A DNA stretch of 64,000 nucleotides from Ottowia sp. oral taxon 894 (lineage in GTDB: Bacteria > Pseudomonadota > Gammaproteobacteria > Burkholderiales > Burkholderiaceae_C). The stretch spans positions 2,033,001 through 2,097,000 of the forward strand of contig NZ_CP012073.1 in assembly GCF_001262075.1 (NCBI RefSeq). Direction: 5' to 3'. The notes under the pieces are model-generated. The model saw nothing but the letters and a program-made list of their open reading frames with translations. It was not told the DNA's origin and made no database searches. Shown here one piece after another: positions 7,544 to 16,074 of the stretch. Both the position numbers and the translations under genes were made by a program. Each line of letters opens with the position of its first letter. Positions within the stretch are counted from its first letter, which is position 1.

Positions 7544-9231
7544 CCACCCAACGCACTTTGCAGGCGCTGGCGCTGGCTGCCGCCGTTTTTCTGGCGGGCT
7601 GCGCCACCCGGCCTGCCACGCCCCCGGCGTCTGAACCGGCTGACGCTGCCGCATCCACAGGCGCCCGCCCGACCGCCTCGCCAGCCGCTGAAGAAGAAGG
7701 CCCGCAGGCGCAGATACGCCCTTCGCCCACCGGCCCCGGCGCGGGCATCCGCCCTTACGTGCCCATGTCGCCGCTGACGGTGCGCGACATGCAGGGCCGC
7801 CCCGTCACGCCCCTGAACGCCCCGGCGGACATCTGGGAGCGCGTGCGCGGCAACTTCGCCATGCCCGATCTGAGCAATGACCTGGTGCGCAAGCAAGAGC
7901 AGTGGTACGCGGGCCGGCCCGACTACATCCAGCGCATGGTCGAGCGCTCGCGCATGTATCTCTTTCACATCGTCGAAGAAGCCGAGATGCGCGGCATGCC
8001 TTCCGAGCTGGCGCTGCTGCCTTACATCGAATCGGCCTTCAACCCGCAGGCCGTCTCCAGCGCCAAGGCTGCCGGGCTGTGGCAGTTCATGCCTGCCACG
8101 GGCACCCATTTCGAGCTGCGCCAAAACGCCTTGCGCGATGACCGGCGCGACATCATCGCCTCCACTAACGCCGCGCTGGACTACCTGCAACAGCTGCACG
8201 ACAAATTCGGCGACTGGCACCTGGCCCTGGCCGCCTACAACTGGGGGCCGGGCAACGTGGCCAACGCGCTGGAGCGCAACCGCAAGGCGGGCCTGGGCTT
8301 GCGCTACGAAGACCTGCGCATGCCCGACGAAACCCGCAACTACGTGCCCAAGCTGCAAGCCGTCAAAAACATCATTGCCGACCCCGGCAAGTTTGACGCC
8401 TCGCTGCCCGACATTGGCAACCACCCCTTCTTCGACACCGTTGCCATCACCCGCGACATCGACGTGGCCCTGGCCGCCGAGCTGGCCGGCGTGCGGCTGG
8501 ACGATTTGCGCGCCCTCAACCCCGGCATGAAGCGCTCCGTCATCTTTGCCCAGGCCGCCGAACACATCCTGCTGCCCTGGGAAAACGCCGCCACCTTCAA
8601 GCAAAACCTGGCGGCCATGGACCCCAAGGCCCCGCTGGCCAGCCACACCGTGTGGGTGGCCCCGCGCACCATGAGCGTGGCCGAAGCCGCGCGCGAGGTG
8701 GGCATGAGCGAAGACGCCTTCCGCACGCTCAACCACATTCCGCCGCATGTGAAAGTCAGCGCCGGCGCAGCCCTGCTCGCGCCGCGCGGCAAGGGCCAGG
8801 CGCTGGCCGTCAGCGCCAGCATCGTCAACAACGCCCGCGTGGCCTTCACGCCCGAAGTCGTGCTGCGCAAAACCGTGCTGCGCGCGCGCAAGGGCGACAC
8901 CATCGACCGCATCGCCCGCCGCTACGACCTGCCGCCCGGCACCGTGGCCGGCTGGAACAAAACCAGCGCCACTGCCAGCCTGAAGGCGGGCCAGAGCATC
9001 ACCCTCTACCTGCCCATGCGCGCGGGCAAGCCCAAGGCCGCCCCCCGCAGCAAGGCCAGCGCCAGACGCGCCGCCGCCGCCCAGGCCGGCAAAGGCCGGG
9101 TCAAAGTGACGGTGGCGCCAGGCAAGGCCAAGGCTGGCGCGGGCAAAGCGCCCGCCAAGGCACCGGCGGGCAAAGCGTCTGCGGCCAAAACCAAAGCGGC
9201 AGCGCCCGCCAAGGCGAAGGCCAGGAAATAG
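7540..9231 (+). CDS. mltD: Membrane-bound lytic murein transglycosylase D (lipoprotein with LysM domains)
   Basis: 563 residues. Cleaves the glycan strand of peptidoglycan non-hydrolytically. A lipobox LAGC near residue 23 predicts an outer-membrane lipoprotein. The SLT domain (about 130-300) shows LPYIESAFNPQAVSSAKAAG with the catalytic Glu, then LWQFMPATG and AAYNWGPGNV. LysM-like peptidoglycan-binding repeats follow, the clearest being VLRARKGDTIDRIARRYDLP near residue 450. The last ~65 residues are a Lys/Ala/Pro-rich low-complexity tail, possibly binding DNA or anionic polymer, or just a spacer. The start ATG overlaps the gloB stop. The 335-bp gap to murJ (9232-9566) holds GC-rich sequence with no gene and an E1 copy. 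Confidence 0.94.
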   Translation: MTTQRTLQALALAAAVFLAGCATRPATPPASEPADAAASTGARPTASPAAEEEGPQAQIRPSPTGPGAGIRPYVPMSPLTVRDMQGRPVTPLNAPADIWERVRGNFAMPDLSNDLVRKQEQWYAGRPDYIQRMVERSRMYLFHIVEEAEMRGMPSELALLPYIESAFNPQAVSSAKAAGLWQFMPATGTHFELRQNALRDDRRDIIASTNAALDYLQQLHDKFGDWHLALAAYNWGPGNVANALERNRKAGLGLRYEDLRMPDETRNYVPKLQAVKNIIADPGKFDASLPDIGNHPFFDTVAITRDIDVALAAELAGVRLDDLRALNPGMKRSVIFAQAAEHILLPWENAATFKQNLAAMDPKAPLASHTVWVAPRTMSVAEAAREVGMSEDAFRTLNHIPPHVKVSAGAALLAPRGKGQALAVSASIVNNARVAFTPEVVLRKTVLRARKGDTIDRIARRYDLPPGTVAGWNKTSATASLKAGQSITLYLPMRAGKPKAAPRSKASARRAAAAQAGKGRVKVTVAPGKAKAGAGKAPAKAPAGKASAAKTKAAAPAKAKARK

Positions 9232-9395
9232 CCTCAGCCAGACTTCGGGCGGGCATTCAGGGCAGGGCATCTAGCCGCCAGCCCGCCTGCTCGCCTGCCC
9301 CTGGAGCCGAAAGGAGCCAGGGCAAGGCATGGCGGCGAGCCAGCCCTGGACGCACGGGCTGCACCATGCCTTGCAGCCTTGCTGAATGCGAGGGG

Positions 9396-9485
9396 ATATT
9401 TGCTCCTCGATTCATAGCATGAGGTCCTAGTGCAATGGGCGCAAGGGCCGTTTTTCAACCTTCAAATTAGCTCTTGTTTTTGATG
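9396..9485 (+). repeat. E1 intergenic repeat
   Basis: ATATTTGCTCCT on the left, CATAGCATGAGGTCCTAGTG in the core, a right end with AAATTAGCTCTTG then TTTTTGATG. Lies between the convergent mltD and murJ genes; with the copy at 11156 it flanks murJ in the same orientation. Confidence 0.85.
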
Positions 9486-9566
9486 CAGCATGGCGGATGG
9501 AGCCAGGCTGCAAGGCCCGCTCCATTGGCTCCATTCGTCTGCCACGGACAGGCTTGGGGTTCGTTC

Positions 9567-11126
9567 TCAGCGCCGCGCCAGCTGCCGCAGGCGCACGCCG
9601 CCTGCGGCGAGTGCGCCAAAGTAGATGCCGCCAGCCGCCGCCATCAGTCCCGCCAGCAGGGCCACGCGCTGCAAGGGCGCGGCGCGCAGGGCGATCCAGT
9701 CGAAATGGCGGCTGCCCCAGAGCAAAAAGGCGGCCATCAGCAGCGTGGCGGCCAGCACCTGCAAGGCAAACAAACGCCAGCCGGGCTGCGGGCGGTAGCT
9801 GCCACGGCGGCGCAGGCCCCGCAGCAGCCAGGCGGCATTGACCAGCGCGCCCAGGGCGATGGAAAGCGTGAGCGCCGCATGCTGCAAGTGCGGCACCAGC
9901 AGCAGGTTCAGGCACTGGGTGAGCGCCAGCACGGCCACGGCAATCTTCACGGGCGTGCGGATGTCCAGGCTGGCGTAGTAGCCGGGGGCCAGCACCTTCA
10001 CGGCCACCAGGCCCACCAGGCCCGCGCCGTAGCCGGCCAGCGCCAGCGCCACGCGCTGCACGTCGCCCGCACTGAACTGGCCGTAGTGAAAGAGCGTGGC
10101 AATCAGCGGCGTGCCAAAAACCAGCAGCGCCGCCGCGCACGGCAAGCCCAGCAGCACCACCAGGCGCAGGCCCCAGTCCAGCATGGCCGAGTAGGCCGCT
10201 TCGTCGCCGCTGGCGCGCGCGGCCGTGAGCTGCGGGGTGAGCACCACGCCCAGCGCCACGCCCAGCAAGGCGGTGGGAAATTCCATCAGCCGGTCGGCAT
10301 ACCACACCCAGGTGACGCTGCCTTTGGCCAGGTGCGAGGCAATTTGCGTGTTAATCAGCAGCGAAAGCTGCGCCACGCCCACGCCCAGCAAGGCGGGCAG
10401 CATGAGCGAGAGCACCTGGCGCACGCCTGCATCGGCCCAGGCGGCGCGCAGGCGCTGCCAGCTCAAGGCAATGCGCGGCAGCAGCCCCAGGCGGCGCAGC
10501 GCAGGCACTTGCACTGCCAGCTGCAATGCGCCGCCCAGCATGACGCCGGCGGCCATGGCGTAAATCGGCTCCAGCCCCAGCCGCGCGAAAAGCGGCGCGC
10601 CCAGCCAGGCGGCGGCAATCATGCAAAGGTTCAGCAGCACGGGCGTGACGGCGGGCACGGCAAAGCGCTTCCACGTATTCAGAATGCCCGCCGACAGGGC
10701 CACCAGCGACATGCAGCCGATGTAGGGAAACATCCAGCGCGTCATGCGCGCAGCGGCTTCAAAACTGGCTGCATCCAGACCGCTGGCCAGCAGCAGCACC
10801 AGCAGCGGCGCGGCCAGCATGCCCGCCAGGCAGGTGGCCGCCAGCGCCCAGGCCAGCGCGGTGGCCACGGCGTCAATCAGATGCCGCGTGGCCTCGATGC
10901 CATCGCGCTCCTTGCTGGCGGCCAGCACGGGCACGAAAGCCTGGCTGAACGCGCCTTCGCCAAACAGCCGCCGCAGCAGATTGGGAATGCGAAAGGCCAC
11001 GTTGAAGGCGTCGGTCAGGCCGCTGACGCCAAAGGCCGAGGCCATGAGCCAGTCGCGCAGCAGCCCCGTGACGCGCGAGGCCAGCGTGAGCAGGGAAACG
11101 GTGGAGGCGGATTTGAACAGGCTCAT
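9567..11126 (-). CDS. murJ: Lipid II flippase MurJ
   Basis: 519-residue inner-membrane protein of the MATE-like MOP superfamily that flips the peptidoglycan precursor lipid II outward. About 14 hydrophobic segments are visible. The N-terminal signature ASRVTGLLRDWLMASAFG, with the essential arginines, and FRIPNLLRRLFGEGAFSQAF are intact; length is typical. The ATG at 11126 gives MSLFKSASTVSLLT, as in other betaproteobacteria. In this group murJ is normally the divergent neighbour of rpsT; here about 4 kb carrying the DPA module separates them. Confidence 0.96.
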   Translation of the reverse strand: MSLFKSASTVSLLTLASRVTGLLRDWLMASAFGVSGLTDAFNVAFRIPNLLRRLFGEGAFSQAFVPVLAASKERDGIEATRHLIDAVATALAWALAATCLAGMLAAPLLVLLLASGLDAASFEAAARMTRWMFPYIGCMSLVALSAGILNTWKRFAVPAVTPVLLNLCMIAAAWLGAPLFARLGLEPIYAMAAGVMLGGALQLAVQVPALRRLGLLPRIALSWQRLRAAWADAGVRQVLSLMLPALLGVGVAQLSLLINTQIASHLAKGSVTWVWYADRLMEFPTALLGVALGVVLTPQLTAARASGDEAAYSAMLDWGLRLVVLLGLPCAAALLVFGTPLIATLFHYGQFSAGDVQRVALALAGYGAGLVGLVAVKVLAPGYYASLDIRTPVKIAVAVLALTQCLNLLLVPHLQHAALTLSIALGALVNAAWLLRGLRRRGSYRPQPGWRLFALQVLAATLLMAAFLLWGSRHFDWIALRAAPLQRVALLAGLMAAAGGIYFGALAAGGVRLRQLARR

Positions 11127-11155
11127 GCTGGGCGGGCAGGCAGAAAAGCGGGGGC

Positions 11156-11247
11156 GTATTTCGCTCCTTGATCAATAGCATGATCTCCCCGTGAAATAAG
11201 CGGGAACGGCCTTTTCAAGGCGCCTGAATTTGCTCCTTTTTCTGATG
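11156..11247 (+). repeat. E1 intergenic repeat
   Basis: TATTTCGCTCCTTG on the left, CAATAGCATGATCTCC in the core, TGAATTTGCTCC and CTGATG on the right. The core is more diverged than in most copies. The rest of the 301-bp gap between murJ and the PAP2 gene (11248-11427) is GC-rich sequence in which I see nothing. Confidence 0.8.
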
Positions 11248-11427
11248 CGGTTTGCAAGAGGCGGCGCCAGCAGGGCTGCGGCGCTGCGGCCGCGCGGGTT
11301 GGGCGTTTCATGGAATCGGATGACGGTGATGGACGGAGGGCTGCGCTGTGGCCCGGACCGGCAGATGCCAAGCCCAGGCTGCCGCGCCGATTGTCGCGGG
11401 CCTGCCTGCGGTGCAGCCGGGCGCTGG

Positions 11428-11829
11428 TCAGCGCAGCAGCCAGGCCACGGCGCAGCCTACTGCGATGCCGCCTGCGATTTCAAAGGGCGTGTGCCCCATG
11501 CGCTCGCGCAGACGGGCCTTTTCTTCAGGCCGCAGCTCGTTCAGCGCCTGCGCGTGGCGGCCCACCTGGCGGCGCAGGCTGGCGGCGTCGAGCATGACGA
11601 TGAAGGCCAGCGTGAGCGCCACGCCGAAGGCCGCGCTGTCCAGCCCCTCGCGCAGGGCCGTCAGCGCGGCCATGCTGCTGACGATGGCGCTGTGGTTGCT
11701 GGGCATGCCGCCGTAGCCAATCAGCCCGAAGGCCGGCTTGCCCGCGCGCAGGCTGTTGATGGCGAATTTCAGGCAGCCCGCCGCCAGCCAGGCGGCAAAC
11801 GGGGCCAGCAGGTAGCTCCAGGTTTTCAT
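11428..11829 (-). CDS. Divergent PAP2 family membrane protein, probable DPPR 5-phosphate phosphatase
   Basis: 133 residues with about four hydrophobic segments. The motif GGMPSNHSA (a PSxHS phosphatase-type motif) and the later GHTPFEIAGG place it in the divergent PAP2 (DUF212) family. The start ATG at 11829 overlaps the stop of the upstream UbiA gene in ATGA, so the two are coupled. In Mycobacterium a PAP2 protein (Rv3807c) is encoded beside the DPPR synthase (Rv3806c) and is proposed to remove the 5-phosphate from decaprenylphosphoryl-5-phosphoribose. The same pairing here suggests the same step, but mycobacterial PAP2 is a different branch of the superfamily. Activity is inference. Confidence 0.8.
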   Translation of the reverse strand: MKTWSYLLAPFAAWLAAGCLKFAINSLRAGKPAFGLIGYGGMPSNHSAIVSSMAALTALREGLDSAAFGVALTLAFIVMLDAASLRRQVGRHAQALNELRPEEKARLRERMGHTPFEIAGGIAVGCAVAWLLR

Positions 11830-12704
11830 GACCCCGCCAGCCTCCATGCGCACAAGAGCAGCCAGGCGAGCACGGCAGCCATCAGCTGCCAGTCGGACAG
11901 CAGCACGTCCGTGGGCGATTCGCCGCCTTTTTTCATCTCCACCACATACCAGTAGCGGAACAGTCCGAAAAGCACCAGCGGAATGCTCACGATCAGCTCC
12001 GGATGGGCCGACATGACGTAGAGGCTGTAGAACACCAGCGCGCCCGTGGCGGACATTTCGGCGTAGCGCTCAATCAGCGGCAGCGAATAGCGTTGCAGCA
12101 CCTGCCGCCCCTTGTCGCCCGAGCGCGCCAGCTCCTGCCTGCGTTTGATGGCCGCCATGTACAGGGCCAGGCACAGCGTGGTGACGAACATCCAGGAAGA
12201 CAGCTTGACCTCCAGCGCCACCGCGCCCGCCAGCGCGCGCAGCACGAAGCCGCTGGCGACGATGAAGATGTCGATCACCGGCTGATGCTTGAGGCCGAAG
12301 CTGTAGGCCAGGTTCAGCGCCAGGTAGATGCCGATGACGGCCATGACGCCCGGCTGCATCCACGCGCCCGCAGCCAGCAGCGCGCCCAGCGCCAGCAGCA
12401 GCGCCAGCGCCATGCGCGGCGTCACGGCGCCCGACGCCAGGGGGCGCTCGCGCCGTTTGACGGGATGCTGCCGGTCGCGCTCCACGTCGCGCCAGTCATT
12501 GACGATGTAAACCGCCGAAGACGCCAGGCAAAACAGCAGCGCGGCCAGCAGCGCCTGACCCGCGCGGTCAGCCTGCCAGAACTGCCCCGTGAACAGCAGC
12601 GGAGCCAGCACGAAGCCGTTCTTGATCCACTGCCGGGGACGCATCAGCCGGATCAGCCCGGCAGCGCAGCGCGCGGCGGAAGCAGCCGGGCCATTACGAT
12701 TCAT
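11826..12704 (-). CDS. ubiA: Decaprenyl-phosphate phosphoribosyltransferase (DPPR synthase, UbiA family)
   Basis: 292-residue polytopic membrane enzyme. It would transfer phosphoribose from PRPP to polyprenyl phosphate, the first committed step toward DPA. The polyprenyl/PRPP motif VYIVNDWRDVERDRQHPVKR at residues 65-84 has the Asp-rich metal site and is followed by RPLASG, characteristic of the DPPR synthase branch rather than of UbiA proper. RPRQWIKN near residue 22 is also typical of that branch. Loop residues FGLKHQPVIDIFIVASGFVL resemble the second motif. The gene is divergent to gtrA (42 bp between starts) and followed by the coupled PAP2 gene. Specificity for DPA rests on the neighbouring dprE1/dprE2. 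Confidence 0.9.
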   Translation of the reverse strand: MNRNGPAASAARCAAGLIRLMRPRQWIKNGFVLAPLLFTGQFWQADRAGQALLAALLFCLASSAVYIVNDWRDVERDRQHPVKRRERPLASGAVTPRMALALLLALGALLAAGAWMQPGVMAVIGIYLALNLAYSFGLKHQPVIDIFIVASGFVLRALAGAVALEVKLSSWMFVTTLCLALYMAAIKRRQELARSGDKGRQVLQRYSLPLIERYAEMSATGALVFYSLYVMSAHPELIVSIPLVLFGLFRYWYVVEMKKGGESPTDVLLSDWQLMAAVLAWLLLCAWRLAGS

Positions 12705-12746
12705 GATGGTTTTCAGGGAAACAAAAGGTTTTTCACACTTTACTTC

Positions 12747-13151
12747 ATGCGCATTGCACTGCTTTATGCCTTGTTCGCCGTGGCGGCGACGGCAGTCAAT
12801 ATCGCCTCCCAGGCGCTATGGCTGCGATTCGCGCCCCGGCCGCTGGATACCGTAGCGGCTTCCATCATGGCGGGCACGCTGACCGGGCTGGCCATGAAAT
12901 ATGCGCTGGACAAGCGCTACATCTTCTGCTTCAAGCCGGAAAATGCCGCGCATGACAGCCGCCTGTTCATGCTTTATTCCCTGATGGGCATTTTGACAAC
13001 ACTGGTTTTCTGGGGCGCGGAATGGCTCTTTGAAATTCTGTTCAGGGATGATTTCATGCGTTATCTGGGCGGCGTGATGGGCCTGGGAATCGGTTATGCC
13101 GCCAAATATCACCTGGATAAAAAATTCGTTTTTGTGCGGCAGCCGGCGTGA
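12747..13151 (+). CDS. GtrA family membrane protein of the DPA module
   Basis: 134 residues, four predicted membrane segments, with GtrA-family features (MKYALDKRYIF in the first half and AAKYHLDKKFVF near the C-terminus). GtrA proteins are linked to flipping or handling polyprenyl-linked sugars. In Mycobacterium the GtrA-like Rv3789 directly precedes dprE1 and dprE2 and is implicated in arabinan synthesis; the order here is identical. The ATG at 12747 opens the first membrane segment (MRIALLYALFAVAATAVNI). It is 38 bp upstream of dprE1. Confidence 0.88.
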   Translation: MRIALLYALFAVAATAVNIASQALWLRFAPRPLDTVAASIMAGTLTGLAMKYALDKRYIFCFKPENAAHDSRLFMLYSLMGILTTLVFWGAEWLFEILFRDDFMRYLGGVMGLGIGYAAKYHLDKKFVFVRQPA

Positions 13152-13189
13152 AAACCGCCCGCTTTTTTTCAAAATGAAAAGGAAACGCC

Positions 13190-14512
13190 ATGCCGAAAAT
13201 GCCCGTTGAAAGCTGGGGCCGTCTGACGCGCGATGCGCACGACTGGCAGGCGCTCACGCAGGCCGATGGCCCGGCGCTGCTGGCGCAGCTGCAAGCGGGC
13301 CGGCCTGGCATTGCATATGGCGCGGGGCGCAGCTATGGCGATGTGGCGCTGAACCCCGGCGGCACGCTGTGGGCCACGCGCGGGCTGGACCGCTTCATCC
13401 GCTTTGACGAAAACGAAGGCGTGCTCACCTGTGAAGCCGGCGCGCTGCTGCGCGACGTGCAGCGCCTGGCCATCCGGCGCGGCTGGATGCTGCCTGTTTC
13501 GCCCGGCACGCAAATGGTGACGGTGGGCGGGGCCATCGCCAACGACGTGCACGGCAAAAGCCACCACAGCACGGGCAGCTTCGGCCAGCACGTGCGCAGC
13601 CTGCGCCTGGCGCGCACCGACGGGCAGGTGATTGACGCCGCGCCCCAAGGCGGACAGGCAGACTGGTTTGCCGCCACGGTAGGCGGCCTGGGGCTGACGG
13701 GCGTGATCACGCAGGCGCAGTTGCAGCTCGAACGCATTCAAAGCCCCTGGTTTGAGGTGGACGTGCAGCCCTTTGGCAGCCTAGCGGAATTTCTGGCGAT
13801 CAATGCCGAAACCGGGCAGCAAGGCTGGGCGCACACCGTCTCGTGGATCGACTGCCTGCGCCATCGCGGCGGCACGCGGGGCATCTTCATGCGCGGCAAC
13901 CTGGTGAAAGAATCCGTGCGGCGGCCCGCTGCGCGCCAGCGGCGCTGGCGCATGCCGCTGACGCCGCCGTTTTCGCTCATCAACCCCTTGTCGCTGCGCC
14001 TGTTCAACCTGGCCTACTACCACGCCCACCGGCTGAAGGCGGGCCGGGGGCTGGCCTATTACGAGCCGTTTCTCTACCCGCTTGATCACATTCAGGACTG
14101 GAACCGCTTCTACGGCCCGCGCGGCTTTTACCAATACCAGTGCGTCGTGCCGCACGCGGGCGGGGCCGAAGCGGTGCAGGCCATGCTGGACGCCATAGGC
14201 GCATCGGGCCAAGGCTCGTTTCTGGCCGTGCTCAAGACGATGGGCGACACGCCCTCGGCAGGCATGCTGGGCTTTGCCATGCCCGGCATCACGCTGGCGC
14301 TGGACTTTCCCAACCGGGGGGCGTCCACGCTGGCGCTTTTCGAGCGGCTGGACGCCATCGTTCATGAAGCGGGCGGCCGCATCTACCTGGCCAAAGACGC
14401 GCGCTGGCCGCGCAAATATTTCGAGGCCGCCTACCCCCGGTTGCAGGAATTTCTGCCCTACCGCGATCCGGGCATCAGCTCGGCCCTCTCGCGCCGCCTG
14501 ATGGGCGCCTGA
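13190..14512 (+). CDS. dprE1: Decaprenylphosphoryl-beta-D-ribose 2'-oxidase (DprE1), FAD-dependent
   Basis: 440 residues. DprE1 oxidises DPR to the 2'-keto intermediate, the first half of epimerisation to DPA. The FAD-binding motifs are clear: AYGAGRSYGDVALN (42-55), PGTQMVTVGGAIANDVHGKS (105-124) and GSFGQHVRSLRL (129-140). The substrate-domain end RIYLAKDAR aligns with the mycobacterial segment that holds the catalytic Lys418; here it is Lys402. The segment GITLALDFP aligns with mycobacterial WNICVDFP, so the benzothiazinone-reactive Cys387 corresponds to Ala370 here. The ATG at 13190 is preceded by AAAAGGAAA. Lies between gtrA and dprE2, the mycobacterial order. Confidence 0.9.
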   Translation: MPKMPVESWGRLTRDAHDWQALTQADGPALLAQLQAGRPGIAYGAGRSYGDVALNPGGTLWATRGLDRFIRFDENEGVLTCEAGALLRDVQRLAIRRGWMLPVSPGTQMVTVGGAIANDVHGKSHHSTGSFGQHVRSLRLARTDGQVIDAAPQGGQADWFAATVGGLGLTGVITQAQLQLERIQSPWFEVDVQPFGSLAEFLAINAETGQQGWAHTVSWIDCLRHRGGTRGIFMRGNLVKESVRRPAARQRRWRMPLTPPFSLINPLSLRLFNLAYYHAHRLKAGRGLAYYEPFLYPLDHIQDWNRFYGPRGFYQYQCVVPHAGGAEAVQAMLDAIGASGQGSFLAVLKTMGDTPSAGMLGFAMPGITLALDFPNRGASTLALFERLDAIVHEAGGRIYLAKDARWPRKYFEAAYPRLQEFLPYRDPGISSALSRRLMGA

Positions 14513-14559
14513 CGAGCACTCAATAAGCGCCCGGGACATTTTTTTGAAAACGCATCCTC

Positions 14560-15324
14560 ATGAGCCGCAAACACATCGCCATCATCGGCGCCACCTCCGC
14601 CATCGCCGAACACTGCGCGCGCCTGTGGGTTGAGCGCGAACCCCTCACGCTGACCCTGATAGGCCGCGACGAAGAAAAACTGCGCCGCATCGCCGCCGAC
14701 CTGAAAGCGCGCAGCCCGGCGTCCGAAATTGCCACGCACGCCCAGGCCGATCTCACCAGCGCCGCCGCCATCGCCCAATGCGTGGCCAGCCTGCAAACGC
14801 CTGCGCCGCCTGATGTGGCGCTCGTGGCCTTCGGCCTGCTGCCCGACCAGGACGCCTGCGAGCAAAACCTGCAAGTCAATGCCGACGCGCAATGGATCAA
14901 CGGCGTGGCCCCCGCGCTCTACGCCGAAGCGCTGGCCAACGCCATGCAGCAGGCCGGGCGCGGCGCCGTCGCCGTCATCGGCTCCGTGGCGGGCGATCGC
15001 GGGCGCAAATCCAACTACGTCTATGGCGCGGCCAAGGGCCTGGTTGCCCGCTACATGCAGGGCCTGCAACACCGCCTGGCGCTGCAAAAAAGCCCTGTGC
15101 GCGCCGTGCTCATCAAGCCCGGCCCCACCGACACGCCCATGACGGCGCACCTGAAAACCGGCACTGGCCGCGCCTCAATGGCCGCGCCTGAAGAAGTGGC
15201 CCGCTGCATCGTGCGCGGCATCGACCGGGGCAGGGCGGTGGTTTACGCGCCGGGCAAATGGGCGCTCATCATGCTCATCGTGCGCTGCCTGCCTGGCTTC
15301 GTGTTCAGACGCATCAACCTATAA
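14560..15324 (+). CDS. dprE2: Decaprenylphosphoryl-2-keto-beta-D-erythro-pentose reductase (DprE2), SDR family
   Basis: 254-residue short-chain dehydrogenase that would reduce the DprE1 product to DPA with NADH. It has the Rossmann start [13 protein letters not shown], the strand [12 protein letters not shown] (shared with mycobacterial DprE2), Ser in IGSVAG, the YVYGAAKG catalytic Tyr/Lys pair, and [13 protein letters not shown]. The hydrophobic C-terminus ([20 protein letters not shown]) matches the membrane-associated tail of the mycobacterial enzyme. It starts 47 bp after dprE1. Its last codons overlap the putative rpsT promoter. Confidence 0.88.
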   Translation: MSRKHIAIIGATSAIAEHCARLWVEREPLTLTLIGRDEEKLRRIAADLKARSPASEIATHAQADLTSAAAIAQCVASLQTPAPPDVALVAFGLLPDQDACEQNLQVNADAQWINGVAPALYAEALANAMQQAGRGAVAVIGSVAGDRGRKSNYVYGAAKGLVARYMQGLQHRLALQKSPVRAVLIKPGPTDTPMTAHLKTGTGRASMAAPEEVARCIVRGIDRGRAVVYAPGKWALIMLIVRCLPGFVFRRINL

Positions 15325-15325
15325 T
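15298..15325 (+). promoter_or_regulatory. Probable rpsT promoter
   Basis: A perfect TATAAT at 15320-15325 lies at the very end of dprE2, 46 nt before the rpsT start. A weak -35 candidate TTCGTG sits at 15298-15303 with 16-bp spacing. The -10 match is convincing; the -35 is not. Confidence 0.55.
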
Positions 15326-15371
15326 CCGCCGCTTTGCCAGCAACATCCACAAACCTTCAAGGAACATACAC

Positions 15372-15677
15372 ATGGCATCAGCCAAACCCAAAAAGAAGAA
15401 CCCGCGCCTGGCCTCCGGCCGCAAGCGCGTGCGCCAGAACACCAAAATCAACGCCGCCAACACCTCGCTGCGCTCCAAGTACCGCACCGCCGTGAAAAAC
15501 GTGGACAAGGCCGTGGCCGCAGGCGATCTGGACAAGGCCAAAGCCGCCTTCGCCCTCATGCAATCGGTGGTGGACACCGTGGCCGACAAGGGCATCTTCC
15601 ACAAGAACAAGGCCGCTCGCGACAAGAGCCGCCTGTCTGCCAAGGTCAAGGCGCTGTCCCAAGCCGCAGCAGCCTGA
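15372..15677 (+). CDS. rpsT: 30S ribosomal protein S20
   Basis: 101 residues, very Lys/Arg/Ala-rich. The N-terminus [20 protein letters not shown], the central [14 protein letters not shown] and the C-terminal [16 protein letters not shown] are the S20 signature; S20 binds 16S rRNA in the small subunit body. The ATG at 15372 gives the exact family start. It has its own promoter and a strong terminator, as usual for this monocistronic gene. Confidence 0.98.
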   Translation: MASAKPKKKNPRLASGRKRVRQNTKINAANTSLRSKYRTAVKNVDKAVAAGDLDKAKAAFALMQSVVDTVADKGIFHKNKAARDKSRLSAKVKALSQAAAA

Positions 15678-15758
15678 GCTTTTCTTTCCCAACACAGCCC
15701 GGGCGGGCGCATCAAGCCTCCGCCTGCCGTTTGAAACGGGTGCGCTGCCGGCAAAAGC

Positions 15759-15786
15759 AAAAAACCGCCTTGAGGCGGTTTTTTTG
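15759..15786 (+). terminator. Rho-independent terminator of rpsT
   Basis: AACCGCC (15763-15769), loop TTGA, GGCGGTT (15774-15780), preceded by an A-run and followed by TTTTT. The remaining gap to lysS (15787-16236) contains two E1 copies and no gene that I can see. Confidence 0.9.
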
Positions 15787-15837
15787 CGCCTGTGCGCCAA
15801 GGTCAGCCATGCAAAACAGGCAGGCGGCCCGGATGGC

Positions 15838-15931
15838 TGCTTTTCGCTATTCAAACAATAGCGGCCTGCGCAGATTCCATCAGGACTTCAGGCTTTTTTG
15901 TCTCCTTGAATTCGCTCTTATTTCAAGAGCA
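15838..15931 (+). repeat. E1 element with apparently inverted core
   Basis: Both ends read in plus orientation (TTTTCGCTATTCAAACAATAGC on the left, CCTTGAATTCGCTCTT on the right). The core, GCGCAGATTCCATCAGGACT, reads like the minus-strand core of other copies. This suggests an internal inversion between E1 sequences or a hybrid of two copies. Confidence 0.55.
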
Positions 15932-16074
15932 TCAGGTCTTTGCGCCTGGCCCGCCGCCATGCCTGCGGCGCTTTTTTCAGAGGGCGGCAGGCGCTGATGG
16001 TTGATAGCCGCTGGCGCTGCATGCCGGTTTGCGGCTTTGGCAGGCCCGTCCAACTGAGGCCGCAGGCGGCATAT

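Noticed and set aside
7063-9270. Very long open frame (over 700 codons) antisense to mltD
   Set aside because: Its translation is Gly/His/Gln/Arg/Val-rich without any domain, as expected from the antisense frame of GC-rich codons; mltD on the other strand has clear motifs.
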